A stretch of 64,000 nt of DNA from Chryseobacterium daeguense DSM 19388. Its GTDB lineage: Bacteria > Bacteroidota > Bacteroidia > Flavobacteriales > Weeksellaceae. Positions 16,614 through 26,787 of this stretch are shown here, one piece after another (the first letter of the stretch is position 1; each line of letters opens with the position of its first letter). The stretch spans positions 186,001 to 250,000 of the forward strand of contig NZ_AUMT01000005.1 in the NCBI RefSeq assembly GCF_000430825.1, given 5' to 3'. Position numbers and translations under genes: made by a program. A model generated the notes under the pieces. It was not told the DNA's origin. It saw nothing but the letters and a program-made list of their open reading frames with translations, and did no database searches.

Positions 16614-17909
16614 TTATAATCTTGCGTCCACTAAGTTTCTGTCCAAACATGCTTTGGTATCAAAAACCACTGCGTTATCCTTCTTTAGTTCATCAAGATT
16701 CATTTCTAAAAACTCATTATGAGAAACAGCAACAATCATAGAATCATATTTTTTCCCTTCAATTAATTGGTCTAAAATATCAATTCCGTATTCGTGCTTT
16801 ACTTCTTCTTTACTTGCCCACGGATCATAAATATCCACCTTTACACCATAGTCCTTAAGTTCCGTATAAATATCCACAACTTTCGTATTCCTTACATCAG
16901 GACAATTTTCTTTGAATGTAACGCCTAAAATCAAAGTTTCAGAATCTTTGATAACTCCGCCTTTTGCAATAAGAAGCTTTACCACTTTCGAAGCAATGAA
17001 TTTTGCGATAGAATCATTAACTCTACGCCCTGATAGAATTACATCCGGATGATAACCAAGCTGTTCTGCTTTGTGAGCCAGATAATAAGGATCTACAGAG
17101 ATGCAGTGTCCTCCTACCAATCCCGGTTTATATTTCAGGAAATTATATTTTGTTCCCGCAGCTTCCAAAACATCATTCGTATCAATTCCGATCCTGTCAA
17201 AAATTAAAGCAAGTTCATTAACGAAAGAAATATTAACATCTCGCTGAGCATTTTCAATAGCTTTTGAAGCTTCGGCTACTTTAAGGCTTGATGCTTTATG
17301 CGTTCCGGCAGTAATGATTTTTCTATAAAGACTGTCTACCTCTTCAGCAATCTCCTCTGTAGAACCTGAGGTTACTTTTTTTACACTGGTGAGTGTATTT
17401 ACTTTATCCCCCGGATTGATTCTTTCCGGAGAATATCCTACGAAAAAATCTTCATTATATTTTAAACCTGAATATTTTTCAAGAACAGGCACACATTCTT
17501 CTTCTGTACAGCCAGGGAAAACAGTAGATTCATAGATAACAATATCTCCATTTTTAATAATTCCGCCCAGCATTTTTGATGCAGAAATAAGAGGGTTAAG
17601 ATCCGGAGCATTATATTTATCTATAGGAGTGGGAACAGTTACGATATAAATATTGGATTCTGCTATATCAGACAGCTGACTTGTAGCCTTATACCCGAAA
17701 GCCCCGTCAGTTTCAATGTATTTTTTTAAGCCTTTATTAAGCTTTTCAATATCTGCTTCCAGTGTAATATCCTGTCCCTGATTAAGCTGATCTACTCGTT
17801 GAGTATTAATATCAAATCCTAAAACAGGATAATGGGTAGCAAATTCCAAAGACAGTGGCAGACCTACATAGCCTTGCCCAATAACAGCTATCTTATATTT
17901 TTTCATCAT
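16614..17909 (-). CDS. UDP-N-acetyl-hexosamine 6-dehydrogenase (WbpA/TviB/WecC family)
   Basis: A 431-aa NAD-dependent dehydrogenase. Features are the N-terminal dinucleotide motif IGQGYVGLPLSLEFA, the VTVPTPID loop, the catalytic-cysteine motif GGHCISVDPYYLAHKAEQLG, and a C-terminal UDP-binding domain. It performs the two-step oxidation of C6-OH to a carboxylate. The PYYLAHKAEQLG sequence resembles TviB-type UDP-GlcNAc/GalNAc enzymes, so a HexNAc-uronic acid is expected. Its start shares a base with the wzc stop. The AsnB-like protein in the same locus could amidate the product. Confidence 0.88.
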   Translation of the reverse strand: MMKKYKIAVIGQGYVGLPLSLEFATHYPVLGFDINTQRVDQLNQGQDITLEADIEKLNKGLKKYIETDGAFGYKATSQLSDIAESNIYIVTVPTPIDKYNAPDLNPLISASKMLGGIIKNGDIVIYESTVFPGCTEEECVPVLEKYSGLKYNEDFFVGYSPERINPGDKVNTLTSVKKVTSGSTEEIAEEVDSLYRKIITAGTHKASSLKVAEASKAIENAQRDVNISFVNELALIFDRIGIDTNDVLEAAGTKYNFLKYKPGLVGGHCISVDPYYLAHKAEQLGYHPDVILSGRRVNDSIAKFIASKVVKLLIAKGGVIKDSETLILGVTFKENCPDVRNTKVVDIYTELKDYGVKVDIYDPWASKEEVKHEYGIDILDQLIEGKKYDSMIVAVSHNEFLEMNLDELKKDNAVVFDTKACLDRNLVDARL

Positions 17910-20299
17910 TAACTAAGTTTATTTTTAAGTTTCTCAAACCACGTTTGCTCATGATGGCTATTGTATCCGTAACCATATTTGTTACTGTATCCTAAATTTT
18001 CTCTGTTAACATCATTTAGAACAAAACCAACATTTTTAATTTTCTTTTGATCAATATTATTGTTAGCAAATTCAAGTAAAGCTTTTTCTGTATATTTTGA
18101 TCTTGCTACATAAATGGTAACATCTGCCAGCTCCGCAATAAGGAAAGTATCCGTAACCAGAAGCAATGGTGCAGTATCCAAAATAATGTAATCATATCTT
18201 GCCTTTAACTCTTCTAAAAGGTTTTCATATCTTCCGTTTGACAGAAGCTCAGTTGGGTTTGGAGGAATCATTCCTGAATAAATTACATCAAGATTAGGAT
18301 TAAATGATGAAATATGAATGACATCTTCCAGCTTCGTCTGATCTGAGTAAAGATATTCCGTAAGACCTGCCAGCCCCTTCCTTGCAGGATTGTATCTCTG
18401 CAGCTGCGGATTTCTGATATCGGAGCCAATAATAATTGCTTTCTTTTTAGGAGTGGCAAGTGTTAAAGCTAAATTTACCGAAGTAAATGTTTTCCCCTCT
18501 CCTTTCACTGTAGAAGTTACAAATACTACCTTTCCTTTACCGTCTTTAGGAAGCATAAAATTCATATTTGTAATAAGAATCCTGAATGCTTCGGCCATTG
18601 GAGTAATATCATTAACTTTTACAATTTCTGAATCTCCTTTTTCAAGACTTGGCAATTCTGCAATTACTGGTGCATGAATTAGTTTTTCCAGATCATGCTT
18701 AGTCTCAATTTTATTATTAAGCAGTTCTGTAAGATATATAATGATGAAAGGTATTAATAAGCCTATAGCTAAAGCTACAAGCAAGACCACATTTCTTTTA
18801 GGTGAAACCGGAATAGTAGAAGCATACGCCGTATCAATCACTCTTGCCTTTGGTGCAGAAATAGATTGAGCAATAGCTGTTTCTTCTCTTTTTTGTAATA
18901 AAAGAAGATATAAATTCTCTTTGATCTGCTGCTGTCTTTCAATACTTCTGAACATTTTTTCAATAGAAGGCAGTTTAGAGATCTTTCCTGAAACCTTGCT
19001 TTGCTCACCCAAATATTCGTTTCTCGCAAGTTCAAGCCCTGTTCTGTTTCTTTGAAGACTCTGCATAATAGATCCCCTCATAGAGTTAATCTGCTTTGTA
19101 ACATCTACCACGGTTGGGTTTTCAGTCGTTGCAGATTCCAACAATCTGTTTCTTTGTAAAATCAATTGATTATAGACAGAGATTCCAGCTGTTGCTTCAG
19201 GATTATTGAGTCCTACGTTTGCCGGTAAAACCTGATACTGGCCTTGGTTTGAAACGAAACCAATTAAAGAATTTGTCAGTTCCAGCTGAGCATCAATATC
19301 CAGCTGTTTTGCTCTTGCTGCAGCAGAACTTTCAAGATTTATTTTTGCTTCTGTTTCGAGATCTGTAAGATTATTTTTGGCTTTAAAGTTTTCTTTTTGA
19401 TCTTCTACCTCGCCTAATTCACCGGAAAGTTTTTTAATCCTGTCTTCAATGAAATTAAGGGTCTTTTTGGACTCTACATTTTTATCCAAAATAGCATCAT
19501 TATTATATGCAATAACCAGATTGTTAAGAATATCCTGTGCTTTGGCTACCTGAGGATATTTAAATCCAAGCTTAAGTACTGTAGCGTCCTTTGTAACTAA
19601 TGAAACACTAAGAGCAGATTGCAAACTACTAACCTTAGCTTCTAATGACGATACCTGCAGTTCTAATGTACTTGTATCAATTCCTTTTGCGGCTGCTGGA
19701 TTAAATTTAGCATTTTTGGTAATAATTATATTCGCAAATGGAAGACCTATCGTTTTATTATAAGTTGTTACAATTTCTTTCTGAAATTTTTCTGAGCTTA
19801 AAGTTAGTTTTTCACCCTTTATTGTAAGTTTTAATACATTGCTAATGCCATTATTGGGTTTTTCAGAAATTATTTTTACTTCTATTGGAGAAGTTTCTTT
19901 GTATAATTCTACGGAAGTTATCTTTCCTTTTGCTACAATATTTGTTTGAAGATTTTGATTAATGACTACTTCACGCATCATTTTTTTTGACTTCAAAATT
20001 TCAATTTCGTTAGCAATACTATTGGTTTTTAAACCTCCGAAACTGGTTAAGTCAGGGAGTACACCAAGATCACTTCCTACAGGAGATGATGAATTTTTAG
20101 CGTCTTTTATAAGTACGGTAGACTGAATCTCATATACGGGAACCATAAATTTTAAAGAAATGTAGCCTATAATCAGTGCAGCTATAGCACTTATAATAAA
20201 CCATGGCCATTTTCTAAGATATGGTCTTATAATTTCGTTGATATCAATTGTATTCGAGTTATTGTCTACTTCTGGAAGTTGCGAAGATTGGTTGTCCAT
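17909..20299 (-). CDS. wzc: Polysaccharide co-polymerase with BY-kinase domain (Wzc)
   Basis: The 796-aa inner-membrane protein has an N-terminal Wzz domain flanked by two membrane segments (near 35-55 and 505-525), with a long periplasmic coiled-coil part between. The C-terminal bacterial tyrosine kinase has Walker A GEGKT at 600-604, Walker A' with IGSDIRNPQ near 635, and Walker [11 protein letters not shown]. The tail carries a Tyr cluster at 771, 775, 777 and 779 for autophosphorylation. It controls chain length and export with Wza, whose gene lies 7 nt upstream. No cognate Wzb phosphatase gene is in the operon; the low-molecular-weight phosphatase-like protein at 26242 has the cysteine set of an arsenate reductase. 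Confidence 0.93.
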   Translation of the reverse strand: MDNQSSQLPEVDNNSNTIDINEIIRPYLRKWPWFIISAIAALIIGYISLKFMVPVYEIQSTVLIKDAKNSSSPVGSDLGVLPDLTSFGGLKTNSIANEIEILKSKKMMREVVINQNLQTNIVAKGKITSVELYKETSPIEVKIISEKPNNGISNVLKLTIKGEKLTLSSEKFQKEIVTTYNKTIGLPFANIIITKNAKFNPAAAKGIDTSTLELQVSSLEAKVSSLQSALSVSLVTKDATVLKLGFKYPQVAKAQDILNNLVIAYNNDAILDKNVESKKTLNFIEDRIKKLSGELGEVEDQKENFKAKNNLTDLETEAKINLESSAAARAKQLDIDAQLELTNSLIGFVSNQGQYQVLPANVGLNNPEATAGISVYNQLILQRNRLLESATTENPTVVDVTKQINSMRGSIMQSLQRNRTGLELARNEYLGEQSKVSGKISKLPSIEKMFRSIERQQQIKENLYLLLLQKREETAIAQSISAPKARVIDTAYASTIPVSPKRNVVLLVALAIGLLIPFIIIYLTELLNNKIETKHDLEKLIHAPVIAELPSLEKGDSEIVKVNDITPMAEAFRILITNMNFMLPKDGKGKVVFVTSTVKGEGKTFTSVNLALTLATPKKKAIIIGSDIRNPQLQRYNPARKGLAGLTEYLYSDQTKLEDVIHISSFNPNLDVIYSGMIPPNPTELLSNGRYENLLEELKARYDYIILDTAPLLLVTDTFLIAELADVTIYVARSKYTEKALLEFANNNIDQKKIKNVGFVLNDVNRENLGYSNKYGYGYNSHHEQTWFEKLKNKLS

Positions 20300-20306
20300 T
20301 AATTTT

Positions 20307-21128
20307 TTATTTCTTGAATAAACTTACGACTACGGCAATAGCTGTAACACCGATTGAAATTGCAGTTAAGTAAAGCCCTGTATTAGGATTTTGCTTTGCA
20401 GCGAGATCTCTGGAATTATTAGATGCAACGATAATAGCATCTCCCTGTTTAAGATTGTAGTAAGGAGAATTGATCAAATTAGCATCCTGAAGGTTTACTT
20501 TTCCATGAGTAACCTGGCCGTTTTCTGTTCTAATAACCAATATATCGTCTCTTTTCCCATACATGGTAAGATCTCCAGCCATACCAAGAGCATTCAGGAT
20601 TGTGCCCTGCCCATTAGCAATAGTATAATCCCCCTGTCTGTTTACTTCACCTAAAACCGTCACTTTAAAATTAACAAGTCTTACATTGATGGTGGGGTTA
20701 ATGACATATCTTGTCATTTTGTCCCTAAGTTCCTCTTTAAATTCTACTAAAGTCTTATTGGATGTATTTATTTTTCCTAAAACAGGAAAATCAATATCAC
20801 CATTAGAATCTACAATATAAGTAGGTCCGGAAACCGTTACCATTCCTTGGTTGGGAGTATTTCCACCTGCAATGGAGTTGGTCTGAACAAGCTCAGATGA
20901 AGAATAATTTTGGTTGAATGGCTTTACCACATCCATATCCTTGGCCGTAACTAAAATTACTAACTGGTCTCCAGATTGGATTGTATTATTTGAGTTTTTG
21001 GCAGAAGCATCAATTGCAACCTTTTCTATATTTTGCATATAGTTCAGGTCGTTTTGGGTATTTGGATTAGTTTTACAGGAAACTATTAAAAAAGCTGATA
21101 TTACAACCAGTATTTTACCTTTCATCAT
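20307..21128 (-). CDS. wza: Polysaccharide export lipoprotein (Wza)
   Basis: A 273-aa outer-membrane export protein. The signal peptide ends in the lipobox LIVSC with Cys18 as lipidation site. A Poly_export domain follows ([13 protein letters not shown] to [13 protein letters not shown]), then a SLBB domain ([16 protein letters not shown]), and a hydrophobic C-terminal segment [16 protein letters not shown] ending KK that may span the outer membrane. It pairs with Wzc immediately downstream. A promoter element lies just upstream at 21144-21151. Confidence 0.92.
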   Translation of the reverse strand: MMKGKILVVISAFLIVSCKTNPNTQNDLNYMQNIEKVAIDASAKNSNNTIQSGDQLVILVTAKDMDVVKPFNQNYSSSELVQTNSIAGGNTPNQGMVTVSGPTYIVDSNGDIDFPVLGKINTSNKTLVEFKEELRDKMTRYVINPTINVRLVNFKVTVLGEVNRQGDYTIANGQGTILNALGMAGDLTMYGKRDDILVIRTENGQVTHGKVNLQDANLINSPYYNLKQGDAIIVASNNSRDLAAKQNPNTGLYLTAISIGVTAIAVVVSLFKK

Positions 21129-21143
21129 ATTTTAAAAATTGTG

Positions 21144-21151
21144 CAAATATA
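21144..21151 (-). promoter_or_regulatory. Putative -7 promoter element for wza-wzc
   Basis: Reads TATATTTG on the minus strand, a full TAnnTTTG match, 15 nt before the wza start. The 36-bp gap to the dehydratase gene leaves room for an internal promoter with a very short leader. No clear -33 TTG is seen at the right distance. Confidence 0.4.
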
Positions 21152-21164
21152 CATTTATATTTTT

Positions 21165-23099
21165 CTACTTATCCAGCACCTCATAGATAGAATTATTACT
21201 TCTAAATTCAGGTACTATTATTTTCAAAAGACGTACTACTTCCACCTTATCACGCTTCAAAGAAGCTTTAGTAATGTGGTTTACCAATGTTTCTATTTCT
21301 GAAAACTGCATGGTAGGATCTTTTGAAACCATTATTTTTTCATTGTGAGTAGGAAGTGTTTTAGCATCATCACTCAGCAATTCTTCGTATAATTTTTCAC
21401 CGGGTCTTAAGCCTGTATAAATTATCTTAATGTCAATATTAGGTTCAAAGCCCGAAAGCTTTATCATTCTGTTGGCAAGATCCAAGATTTTTACCGGCTC
21501 ACCCATATCAAATACAAATATTTCCCCGCCTGTTCCCATAGTTCCTGCCTGCAAAACCAGTTCGCAAGCTTCAGGGATCGTCATAAAATATCTTACAATA
21601 TCAGGATGGGTAATGGTTACCGGCCCGCCCGCTTCGATCTGTCTTTTAAAATGAGGAATTACAGAGCCGTTTGACCCCAAAACATTTCCGAATCTAGTCG
21701 TAATGAACTTGGTAGTATTTCCTTCTACATTTTGTAAAGACTGTACAAACAATTCCGCTGCTCTTTTTGAGGCTCCCATAACGTTAGTAGGGTTTACAGC
21801 TTTATCAGTAGAAACCATTACAAACCTGTTTACATTATATTTGCTTGAAAGTGTTGAAATAATTTTTGATCCCAAAACATTCACCAATATTCCTTCATGA
21901 GGATTTTCTTCAACCAAAGGCACATGCTTATAAGCTGCAGCGTGATAAACCATTGAGAAATTATACATCTGGAACAATGGTTCTACTCTATGCCTGTTGG
22001 ATACATCTGCTAAAACAAATTTAAACCTGATATTGGGAAATTTCTCCCTCATTTCCAGCTCTATATCATACAAAGGCGTTTCTGCCTGATCCAATACAAC
22101 GATTAAAGAAGGGCTAAATTGTGCAACCTGCCTTACAATTTCGCTTCCGATAGATCCTGCTCCTCCGGTTACAAGAATATTTTTATTAAAGTGTCTGCTT
22201 TTTACCTCTTCATTTTCTATTTTGATAGGTTTTCTATTCAATAAATCCTCTATCTGAAGATTCCTGATAGAACCTCCCAGGTCACTGTCTCTTAATTTTT
22301 GTACAGACGGTGCTTTGAAAACACTAAGATCCTTTTCCAGAAATAAATTTACCCAGGAATTCATTTCATCTTTGGACATCATTTCTTTAACGATAATTAC
22401 CCCGTCAATGACAAGTTCATCTTTTGTATTTTTCTCGATCTTTTCTTTGGAAAAAATGGGTTTGCCCAGTAATGATGCTCTTTTTGAGTCTGTTCTCTGT
22501 GTTAGAAAACCTACGACATGATAAGGAAGGCTGGGATTGTCCAGAATGGCTCTGGCAATGGCAATAGACTGCTCATCGATACCCAAAACAAGAATCCTTT
22601 TTTTAAGGGTACTTCTTCTGTACTCCCTTACAATATGGAAAAACTCCTTTACATATAATCTGAAAAGGAAAAGCCCCATAAAGGAAATAATAAAATAAAG
22701 AATTAAATAAGGCGTAAGGATGAATTTCCCGCCTGTTGTCCAGAAATAGACTATATTAATAGTTCCTACCACAAACATGGTGCAGAAACATGATACCAAC
22801 AGCTTAAATAAATCTATAAAAGTAGAATGCCTGATAATTCCGGCATAGGTTTTGAAAATATACATGAAAACAACATTCACAAAAATGATGGAAGCAAAGA
22901 CCACACTTTTGTCTTCATGGTAGATAAATTCCCGCTGAGTGATTTTTTCTATAATGTAGGTTGAAAGGAATAGTGATATAACCAGAATAATAATATCTAT
23001 TACAAGAATTATCCATCTGGGAAGATATCTTACATCCGAGAGATTGACAACATTATCTCCGCCAAAAATTTTCCTCCTAAGAGATTCGTACATTGTCAT
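21165..23099 (-). CDS. Membrane-bound nucleoside-diphosphate-sugar 4,6-dehydratase (PglF/CapD/WbpM family)
   Basis: The 644-aa protein has four N-terminal membrane helices (within 1-150), a first Rossmann-like domain near 165-290, and a catalytic SDR domain starting ILVTGGAGSIGSEIVRQ near 310. The active-site region STDKAVNPTNVMGASK has Met where most SDR enzymes have Tyr, a hallmark of this family. Its likely product is UDP-2-acetamido-2,6-dideoxy-D-xylo-hexos-4-ulose. The DegT aminotransferase encoded upstream could aminate C4 to give UDP-QuiNAc4N, or a reductase elsewhere could give QuiNAc. Full length for the family. Confidence 0.92.
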   Translation of the reverse strand: MTMYESLRRKIFGGDNVVNLSDVRYLPRWIILVIDIIILVISLFLSTYIIEKITQREFIYHEDKSVVFASIIFVNVVFMYIFKTYAGIIRHSTFIDLFKLLVSCFCTMFVVGTINIVYFWTTGGKFILTPYLILYFIISFMGLFLFRLYVKEFFHIVREYRRSTLKKRILVLGIDEQSIAIARAILDNPSLPYHVVGFLTQRTDSKRASLLGKPIFSKEKIEKNTKDELVIDGVIIVKEMMSKDEMNSWVNLFLEKDLSVFKAPSVQKLRDSDLGGSIRNLQIEDLLNRKPIKIENEEVKSRHFNKNILVTGGAGSIGSEIVRQVAQFSPSLIVVLDQAETPLYDIELEMREKFPNIRFKFVLADVSNRHRVEPLFQMYNFSMVYHAAAYKHVPLVEENPHEGILVNVLGSKIISTLSSKYNVNRFVMVSTDKAVNPTNVMGASKRAAELFVQSLQNVEGNTTKFITTRFGNVLGSNGSVIPHFKRQIEAGGPVTITHPDIVRYFMTIPEACELVLQAGTMGTGGEIFVFDMGEPVKILDLANRMIKLSGFEPNIDIKIIYTGLRPGEKLYEELLSDDAKTLPTHNEKIMVSKDPTMQFSEIETLVNHITKASLKRDKVEVVRLLKIIVPEFRSNNSIYEVLDK

Positions 23100-23151
23100 T
23101 ATTTGTGCCCATCTATATAATTAGGTATAAAACCTGATCCGTTTATCATTG

Positions 23152-23159
23152 CAAAATTA
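23152..23159 (-). promoter_or_regulatory. Putative -7 promoter element before the PglF-like gene
   Basis: Reads TAATTTTG on the minus strand, 52 nt upstream of the dehydratase start, in the 93-bp gap after the aminotransferase gene. This gap is the largest before 10992 in the locus and may separate a short recX-degT transcript from the main operon. Confidence 0.4.
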
Positions 23160-23192
23160 AAATAAAATTCCATCTATAGTTTAAAATTAAAT

Positions 23193-24341
23193 TTAATTCT
23201 TAAAAATAGATAAAATTTCAGAAATTCTTGCCTTACAAGCGTTAGTTAAATTACTTCCCGAGGGAAGGCATAATCCAGTTTCAAAAAGCATACCACAAAT
23301 ATCTCCGCCAAAGAATTTGTAATCTTTATACAAAGGCTGCAGATGCATAGGTTTCCATAAGTATCTGGTTTCTATATTTGTTTCTTCAAAAACTGTCTTT
23401 ATTTTTTCTTTTGAAAATTTATTCTTATCAATAATAATAGTATTCAGCCAATAATTAGAAAAAAAATCATCATTTGGGGCCGAAAAAAGTTCAATACCAT
23501 CAATATTTAACAAAATATTATTATAAAATTCATGATTTCCCCTTCTTTTAAGAATTCTATCCTCCAAAACTTCCATCTGACCTCTCCCAATTCCTGCAGA
23601 AATATTACTTAAACGATAATTATATCCGATTTCAGAATGACTGTAATAAGGCTTGTCTTCCTTTGCCTGCGTAGCCAGATAAAGGGTCCTTTCTTTATCT
23701 TTTTTATTTTTTGAAATTAAAGCTCCTCCTCCTGATGTAGTAATAATTTTATTACCGTTAAAGCTTATAACAGATAAATCTCCAAAAGTTCCGCACAGCC
23801 TGTTTTTATATTTACTTCCTAATGCTTCTGCGCTGTCTTCGATAACAGGAATTTCGTATTTTCTGGAAATCTCGAGAATTTCATCCACCTTAAAAGGCAT
23901 TCCGTATAAAGAAACAGCAATAATTGCTTTTGGTTTTTTGCCTTGTTTCAAACAGTATTTAACAGCATCTTCAAGAGCATTCGGACACAGGTTCCAGGTA
24001 TCTTTCTCGCTGTCTACAAAAACAGGTACCGCCCTGAGATAAAGAATAGGATTAGCAGAAGCTACAAATGTAAAAGACTGGCAAATCACAAAATCATCTT
24101 CCTGCACGTTCAATAACCGAAGAGCAAGATGAATGGCCGCCGTACCGGATGACAAAGCCGTAACAGACAGGTTTTCACCTAAATAAATTTCAAGACTTTT
24201 CTCGAATTCATCTATATTGGCACCGTATTGGGAAATCCAGTTGGTATCAAATGCCTGCCGTATGTATGTAAGCTCATTTCCACCCATATGCGGAGGAGAA
24301 AGCCAGATTCTTTTCTCTTTCAAACTTGTGTATGTTATCAT
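23193..24341 (-). CDS. DegT/DnrJ/EryC1 family PLP aminotransferase (PglE-like)
   Basis: A 382-aa fold-type I aminotransferase. The N-terminus KRIWLSPPHMGGNELTYIRQAFDTNWI is typical of sugar 4-aminotransferases, SGTAAIHLALRLL binds the phosphate of PLP, and FNGNKIITTSGGGA carries the PLP lysine. It should transfer an amino group from glutamate to the C4 keto group of a UDP-4-keto-6-deoxy sugar made by the PglF-like enzyme downstream. It starts 6 nt after the recX stop, so the two share a transcript. Confidence 0.9.
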   Translation of the reverse strand: MITYTSLKEKRIWLSPPHMGGNELTYIRQAFDTNWISQYGANIDEFEKSLEIYLGENLSVTALSSGTAAIHLALRLLNVQEDDFVICQSFTFVASANPILYLRAVPVFVDSEKDTWNLCPNALEDAVKYCLKQGKKPKAIIAVSLYGMPFKVDEILEISRKYEIPVIEDSAEALGSKYKNRLCGTFGDLSVISFNGNKIITTSGGGALISKNKKDKERTLYLATQAKEDKPYYSHSEIGYNYRLSNISAGIGRGQMEVLEDRILKRRGNHEFYNNILLNIDGIELFSAPNDDFFSNYWLNTIIIDKNKFSKEKIKTVFEETNIETRYLWKPMHLQPLYKDYKFFGGDICGMLFETGLCLPSGSNLTNACKARISEILSIFKN

Positions 24342-24347
24342 TTATGT

Positions 24348-24806
24348 TTATTCAAAAATATCATTTATTTTGTCATATTCAAAACCTCTGCTTATTAAAT
24401 ATTTTATAGTTTTTGATTTTCTCTGATATTCTTTCAATCCTTTTTGCTTTGAGTAATAATCTTCGTAGATTTTACGGATGGTTTTCTCATAATCCTGCTC
24501 ATCGATCTCATCAAAACATTTGCTGATTAATTTCTCGGAAATTTGTTTTTGCTTAAGATTGATCCGGATTTTATTCCTTCCCCAGTGTTTAATATAAAAT
24601 TTACCGCGAATATAGCTTCTGGTAAATCGTTCTTCATTTAAATAATTTTCCTTTAAAAGATACAGCATTATGTCTTCTTTTGCTTCATCTATTAAAAGAA
24701 ACTCCTTCATTTTCTGTTCAACTTCATAATGACAACGGTCCTGGTAAACACAATAGTTGACCAGTTTCAGCTTTATTTCATCAAAAGTGAAAGACTTTTT
24801 TTCCAT
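24348..24806 (-). CDS. recX: RecX family regulatory protein
   Basis: A 152-aa mainly helical protein of the RecX family. The tandem three-helix repeats are seen as CVYQDRCHYEVEQKMKEF, LLKENYLNEERFTRSYIRGKF, WGRNKIRINLKQKQI and RGFEYDKI. RecX proteins bind RecA filaments and modulate recombinase activity. recA is not nearby. The gene begins right after the glyA terminator and ends 6 nt before the aminotransferase gene, making it the first gene of the polysaccharide transcript. Whether this has meaning or is a chance neighbour is unknown. Confidence 0.85.
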   Translation of the reverse strand: MEKKSFTFDEIKLKLVNYCVYQDRCHYEVEQKMKEFLLIDEAKEDIMLYLLKENYLNEERFTRSYIRGKFYIKHWGRNKIRINLKQKQISEKLISKCFDEIDEQDYEKTIRKIYEDYYSKQKGLKEYQRKSKTIKYLISRGFEYDKINDIFE

Positions 24807-24818
24807 ATATTACATAAA

Positions 24819-24845
24819 AAAGAATGAGCAAAATGCCCATTCTTT
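24819..24845 (-). terminator. Rho-independent terminator of glyA
   Basis: On the minus strand AAAGAATG pairs with CATTCTTT across a short GC-containing inner part, and the stem is followed by a T run. It lies 23 nt after the glyA stop. Confidence 0.75.
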
Positions 24846-24867
24846 ATATTTTATTAAAGATATACAA

Positions 24868-26133
24868 TTAATAGTTGAATAATGCCTTACCTTCCATTAA
24901 TTCATTTACTTTCTTTCTTACAGAACCGATAACTTCTTCATTTTTAATATTATCCACCACTTCAGAAATTAATCCTGCAATAGTATCCATATCATTTTCT
25001 TTCAATCCTCTGGTTGTAATAGCAGCAGTTCCCAGTCTGATACCTGAGGTTGTAAATGGTGACTTATCATCAAATGGAACCATATTTTTGTTACACGTAA
25101 TATCGGCAAGAACTAATGCTTTTTCAGTCTCTTTTCCGTTTACATTTTTATTTCTAAGGTCTACAAGCATTAAATGGTTATCCGTACCGCCGCTTACAAT
25201 ATCGAAGCCTCTGTCGGTCATCGCTTTTGATAATGCCTGAGCATTAGCCTTCACCTGCTTTGCATACGTTTCAAACTGCCCGTCCAATGCTTCCCCGAAA
25301 GCTACCGCTTTTCCTGCGATCACATGCTCCAGCGGACCACCCTGAATACCAGGGAAAACAGCTCCGTCCAGCACCTGGCTCATCATTTTGATCTCTCCTT
25401 TCGGTGTTTTGTGTCCGTACGTATTTTCAAAATCTTTCCCCATCATAATCATACCACCTCTTGGACCTCTTAACGTTTTGTGTGTTGTAGTGGTTACTAC
25501 ATGGCAGTGCTCAAATGGAGAATTTAATAATCCTTTTGCCACCAAACCTGCCGGGTGAGCGATATCCGCCCAAAGTGTAGCCCCGATTTCATCTGCCACT
25601 TCACGGAATTTTGCATAATCCAAATCTCTTGAATACGCCGAGAAACCAGCAATAAGCATCTTTGGCTTTTCTCTTAAAGCCACTTCTCTCATCTGGTCAT
25701 AATCTATAAGGCCAGTTTCCTGCTGAACACCGTAGGAAACCACATTATACTGAATTCCTGAAAAATTCACTGCCGAACCATGCGTAAGGTGTCCTCCCAT
25801 AGAAAGGTCCATCCCCATAATTTTGTCGCCCGGCTTCAAAACTGCAAGATAAATAGCTGCGTTGGCCTGAGAACCGGAATGCGGCTGTACATTAACGTAA
25901 TCTACACCGAAAAGTTCCTTAGCTCTGTTGATAGCCAGTGTTTCAACCTCATCTACCACTTCACAACCTCCGTAATATCTTTTTCCGGGATATCCTTCAG
26001 CATATTTGTTCGTAAGCACACTTCCCATAGCTTTCATCACGTTTTCAGAAACGAAATTCTCTGACGCAATAAGCTCTAATCCGTGAGATTGTCTTTGTCT
26101 TTCTTTTTCAATCAGGTCGAAAATAATGTCCAT
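24868..26133 (-). CDS. glyA: Serine hydroxymethyltransferase
   Basis: A 421-aa PLP enzyme that interconverts serine and glycine and supplies 5,10-methylene-tetrahydrofolate. Signatures are [16 protein letters not shown] at the N-terminus, [13 protein letters not shown], and the PLP-lysine motif [16 protein letters not shown] near residue 225. Length and motifs are those of a normal bacterial GlyA. A promoter element lies upstream and a terminator downstream, so it is transcribed alone. Confidence 0.97.
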   Translation of the reverse strand: MDIIFDLIEKERQRQSHGLELIASENFVSENVMKAMGSVLTNKYAEGYPGKRYYGGCEVVDEVETLAINRAKELFGVDYVNVQPHSGSQANAAIYLAVLKPGDKIMGMDLSMGGHLTHGSAVNFSGIQYNVVSYGVQQETGLIDYDQMREVALREKPKMLIAGFSAYSRDLDYAKFREVADEIGATLWADIAHPAGLVAKGLLNSPFEHCHVVTTTTHKTLRGPRGGMIMMGKDFENTYGHKTPKGEIKMMSQVLDGAVFPGIQGGPLEHVIAGKAVAFGEALDGQFETYAKQVKANAQALSKAMTDRGFDIVSGGTDNHLMLVDLRNKNVNGKETEKALVLADITCNKNMVPFDDKSPFTTSGIRLGTAAITTRGLKENDMDTIAGLISEVVDNIKNEEVIGSVRKKVNELMEGKALFNY

Positions 26134-26163
26134 TTTACTTTTAGTTTTTGAAATTTTTCACCC

Positions 26164-26171
26164 CAAAAGTA
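26164..26171 (-). promoter_or_regulatory. Putative -7 promoter element of glyA
   Basis: TACTTTTG on the minus strand, 30 nt before the glyA start; a full match to TAnnTTTG. Confidence 0.5.
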
Positions 26172-26241
26172 CGAAATTTATGTTGAGATTTCAGCATCAG
26201 GAATTATGATTTTTAGTTTTAAAATCTCATCAATTGTTCAA

Positions 26242-26655
26242 TTATACATTTTCTTTAATGAAAATCTCGCAGTATTTTTTAATTTCTTCCCTTACATTTC
26301 TAAACTGCTGCCTGATTTCTTCTACAGTTCCCACAGCTTTCGCCGGATCAGGGAAATTATAGTGGAATTTTTTAGCTTTCGTTGGAAAATACGGACAATT
26401 TTCTTTTGCATTATCACAAACGGTAATCACATAATCGAAATCAATATTTTCATATTCGCTGATGTTATTGGAAGTCTGGTCTGAAATATCAATACCATCT
26501 TCTTCCATTATGGCAACTGCATTGGGATTTACGCCGTGGGTTTCAATTCCTGCACTGTAAACCATCGCTTTACCGTTCGCAAAATATTTCAGATATCCCT
26601 CTGCAATCTGGCTTCTACAGCTGTTTCCTGTACAAAGCACTAAAATTTTTTTCAT
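26242..26655 (-). CDS. arsC: Arsenate reductase, low-molecular-weight phosphatase type (ArsC)
   Basis: I start it at MKKILVLCTGNSCR, two bases after the stop of the small upstream ORF; this gives 137 aa. The P-loop C8-x5-R14 is followed by the cysteines C80 and C87 in VCDNAKENCP, the set used by thioredoxin-coupled ArsC for the disulphide relay. This separates it from Wzb-type tyrosine phosphatases, which lack the second pair. It should reduce arsenate to arsenite in the cytosol. It is the last gene of a group with DUF6428 and the small membrane peptide. No arsenite exporter is in the window. Confidence 0.88.
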   Translation of the reverse strand: MKKILVLCTGNSCRSQIAEGYLKYFANGKAMVYSAGIETHGVNPNAVAIMEEDGIDISDQTSNNISEYENIDFDYVITVCDNAKENCPYFPTKAKKFHYNFPDPAKAVGTVEEIRQQFRNVREEIKKYCEIFIKENV

Positions 26656-26657
26656 AT

Positions 26658-26783
26658 TTAAACAAATAACCAAATAATATTAATGATACAAAACTTAGGA
26701 TCAAACCCGAAAATAAGCTGCAGAATAATTACTGAAGCGGTAATTATTACAGGTTTCTTGTATTTTTTAAGTGTAGTTACCAT
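26658..26783 (-). CDS. Small single-span membrane peptide in the ars group
   Basis: A 41-aa reading frame starting MVTTLKKYKKPVI, beginning 4 nt after the DUF6428 stop and ending 2 nt before the arsC start. A basic N-terminus (KKYKK) precedes a hydrophobic segment (PVIITASVIILQLIFGF), a short DPKF turn and a second hydrophobic stretch at the C-terminus. A longer in-frame start exists at 26840 but would overlap the DUF6428 gene. The tight fit between two genes supports real translation. Function unknown. Confidence 0.5.
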   Translation of the reverse strand: MVTTLKKYKKPVIITASVIILQLIFGFDPKFCIINIIWLFV

Positions 26784-26787
26784 CTTT

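Noticed and set aside
26242..26655. Wzb-type phosphatase partner for Wzc
   Set aside because: It has the extra C80 and C87 pair of thioredoxin-coupled arsenate reductases and lies with arsR, not in the polysaccharide transcript.
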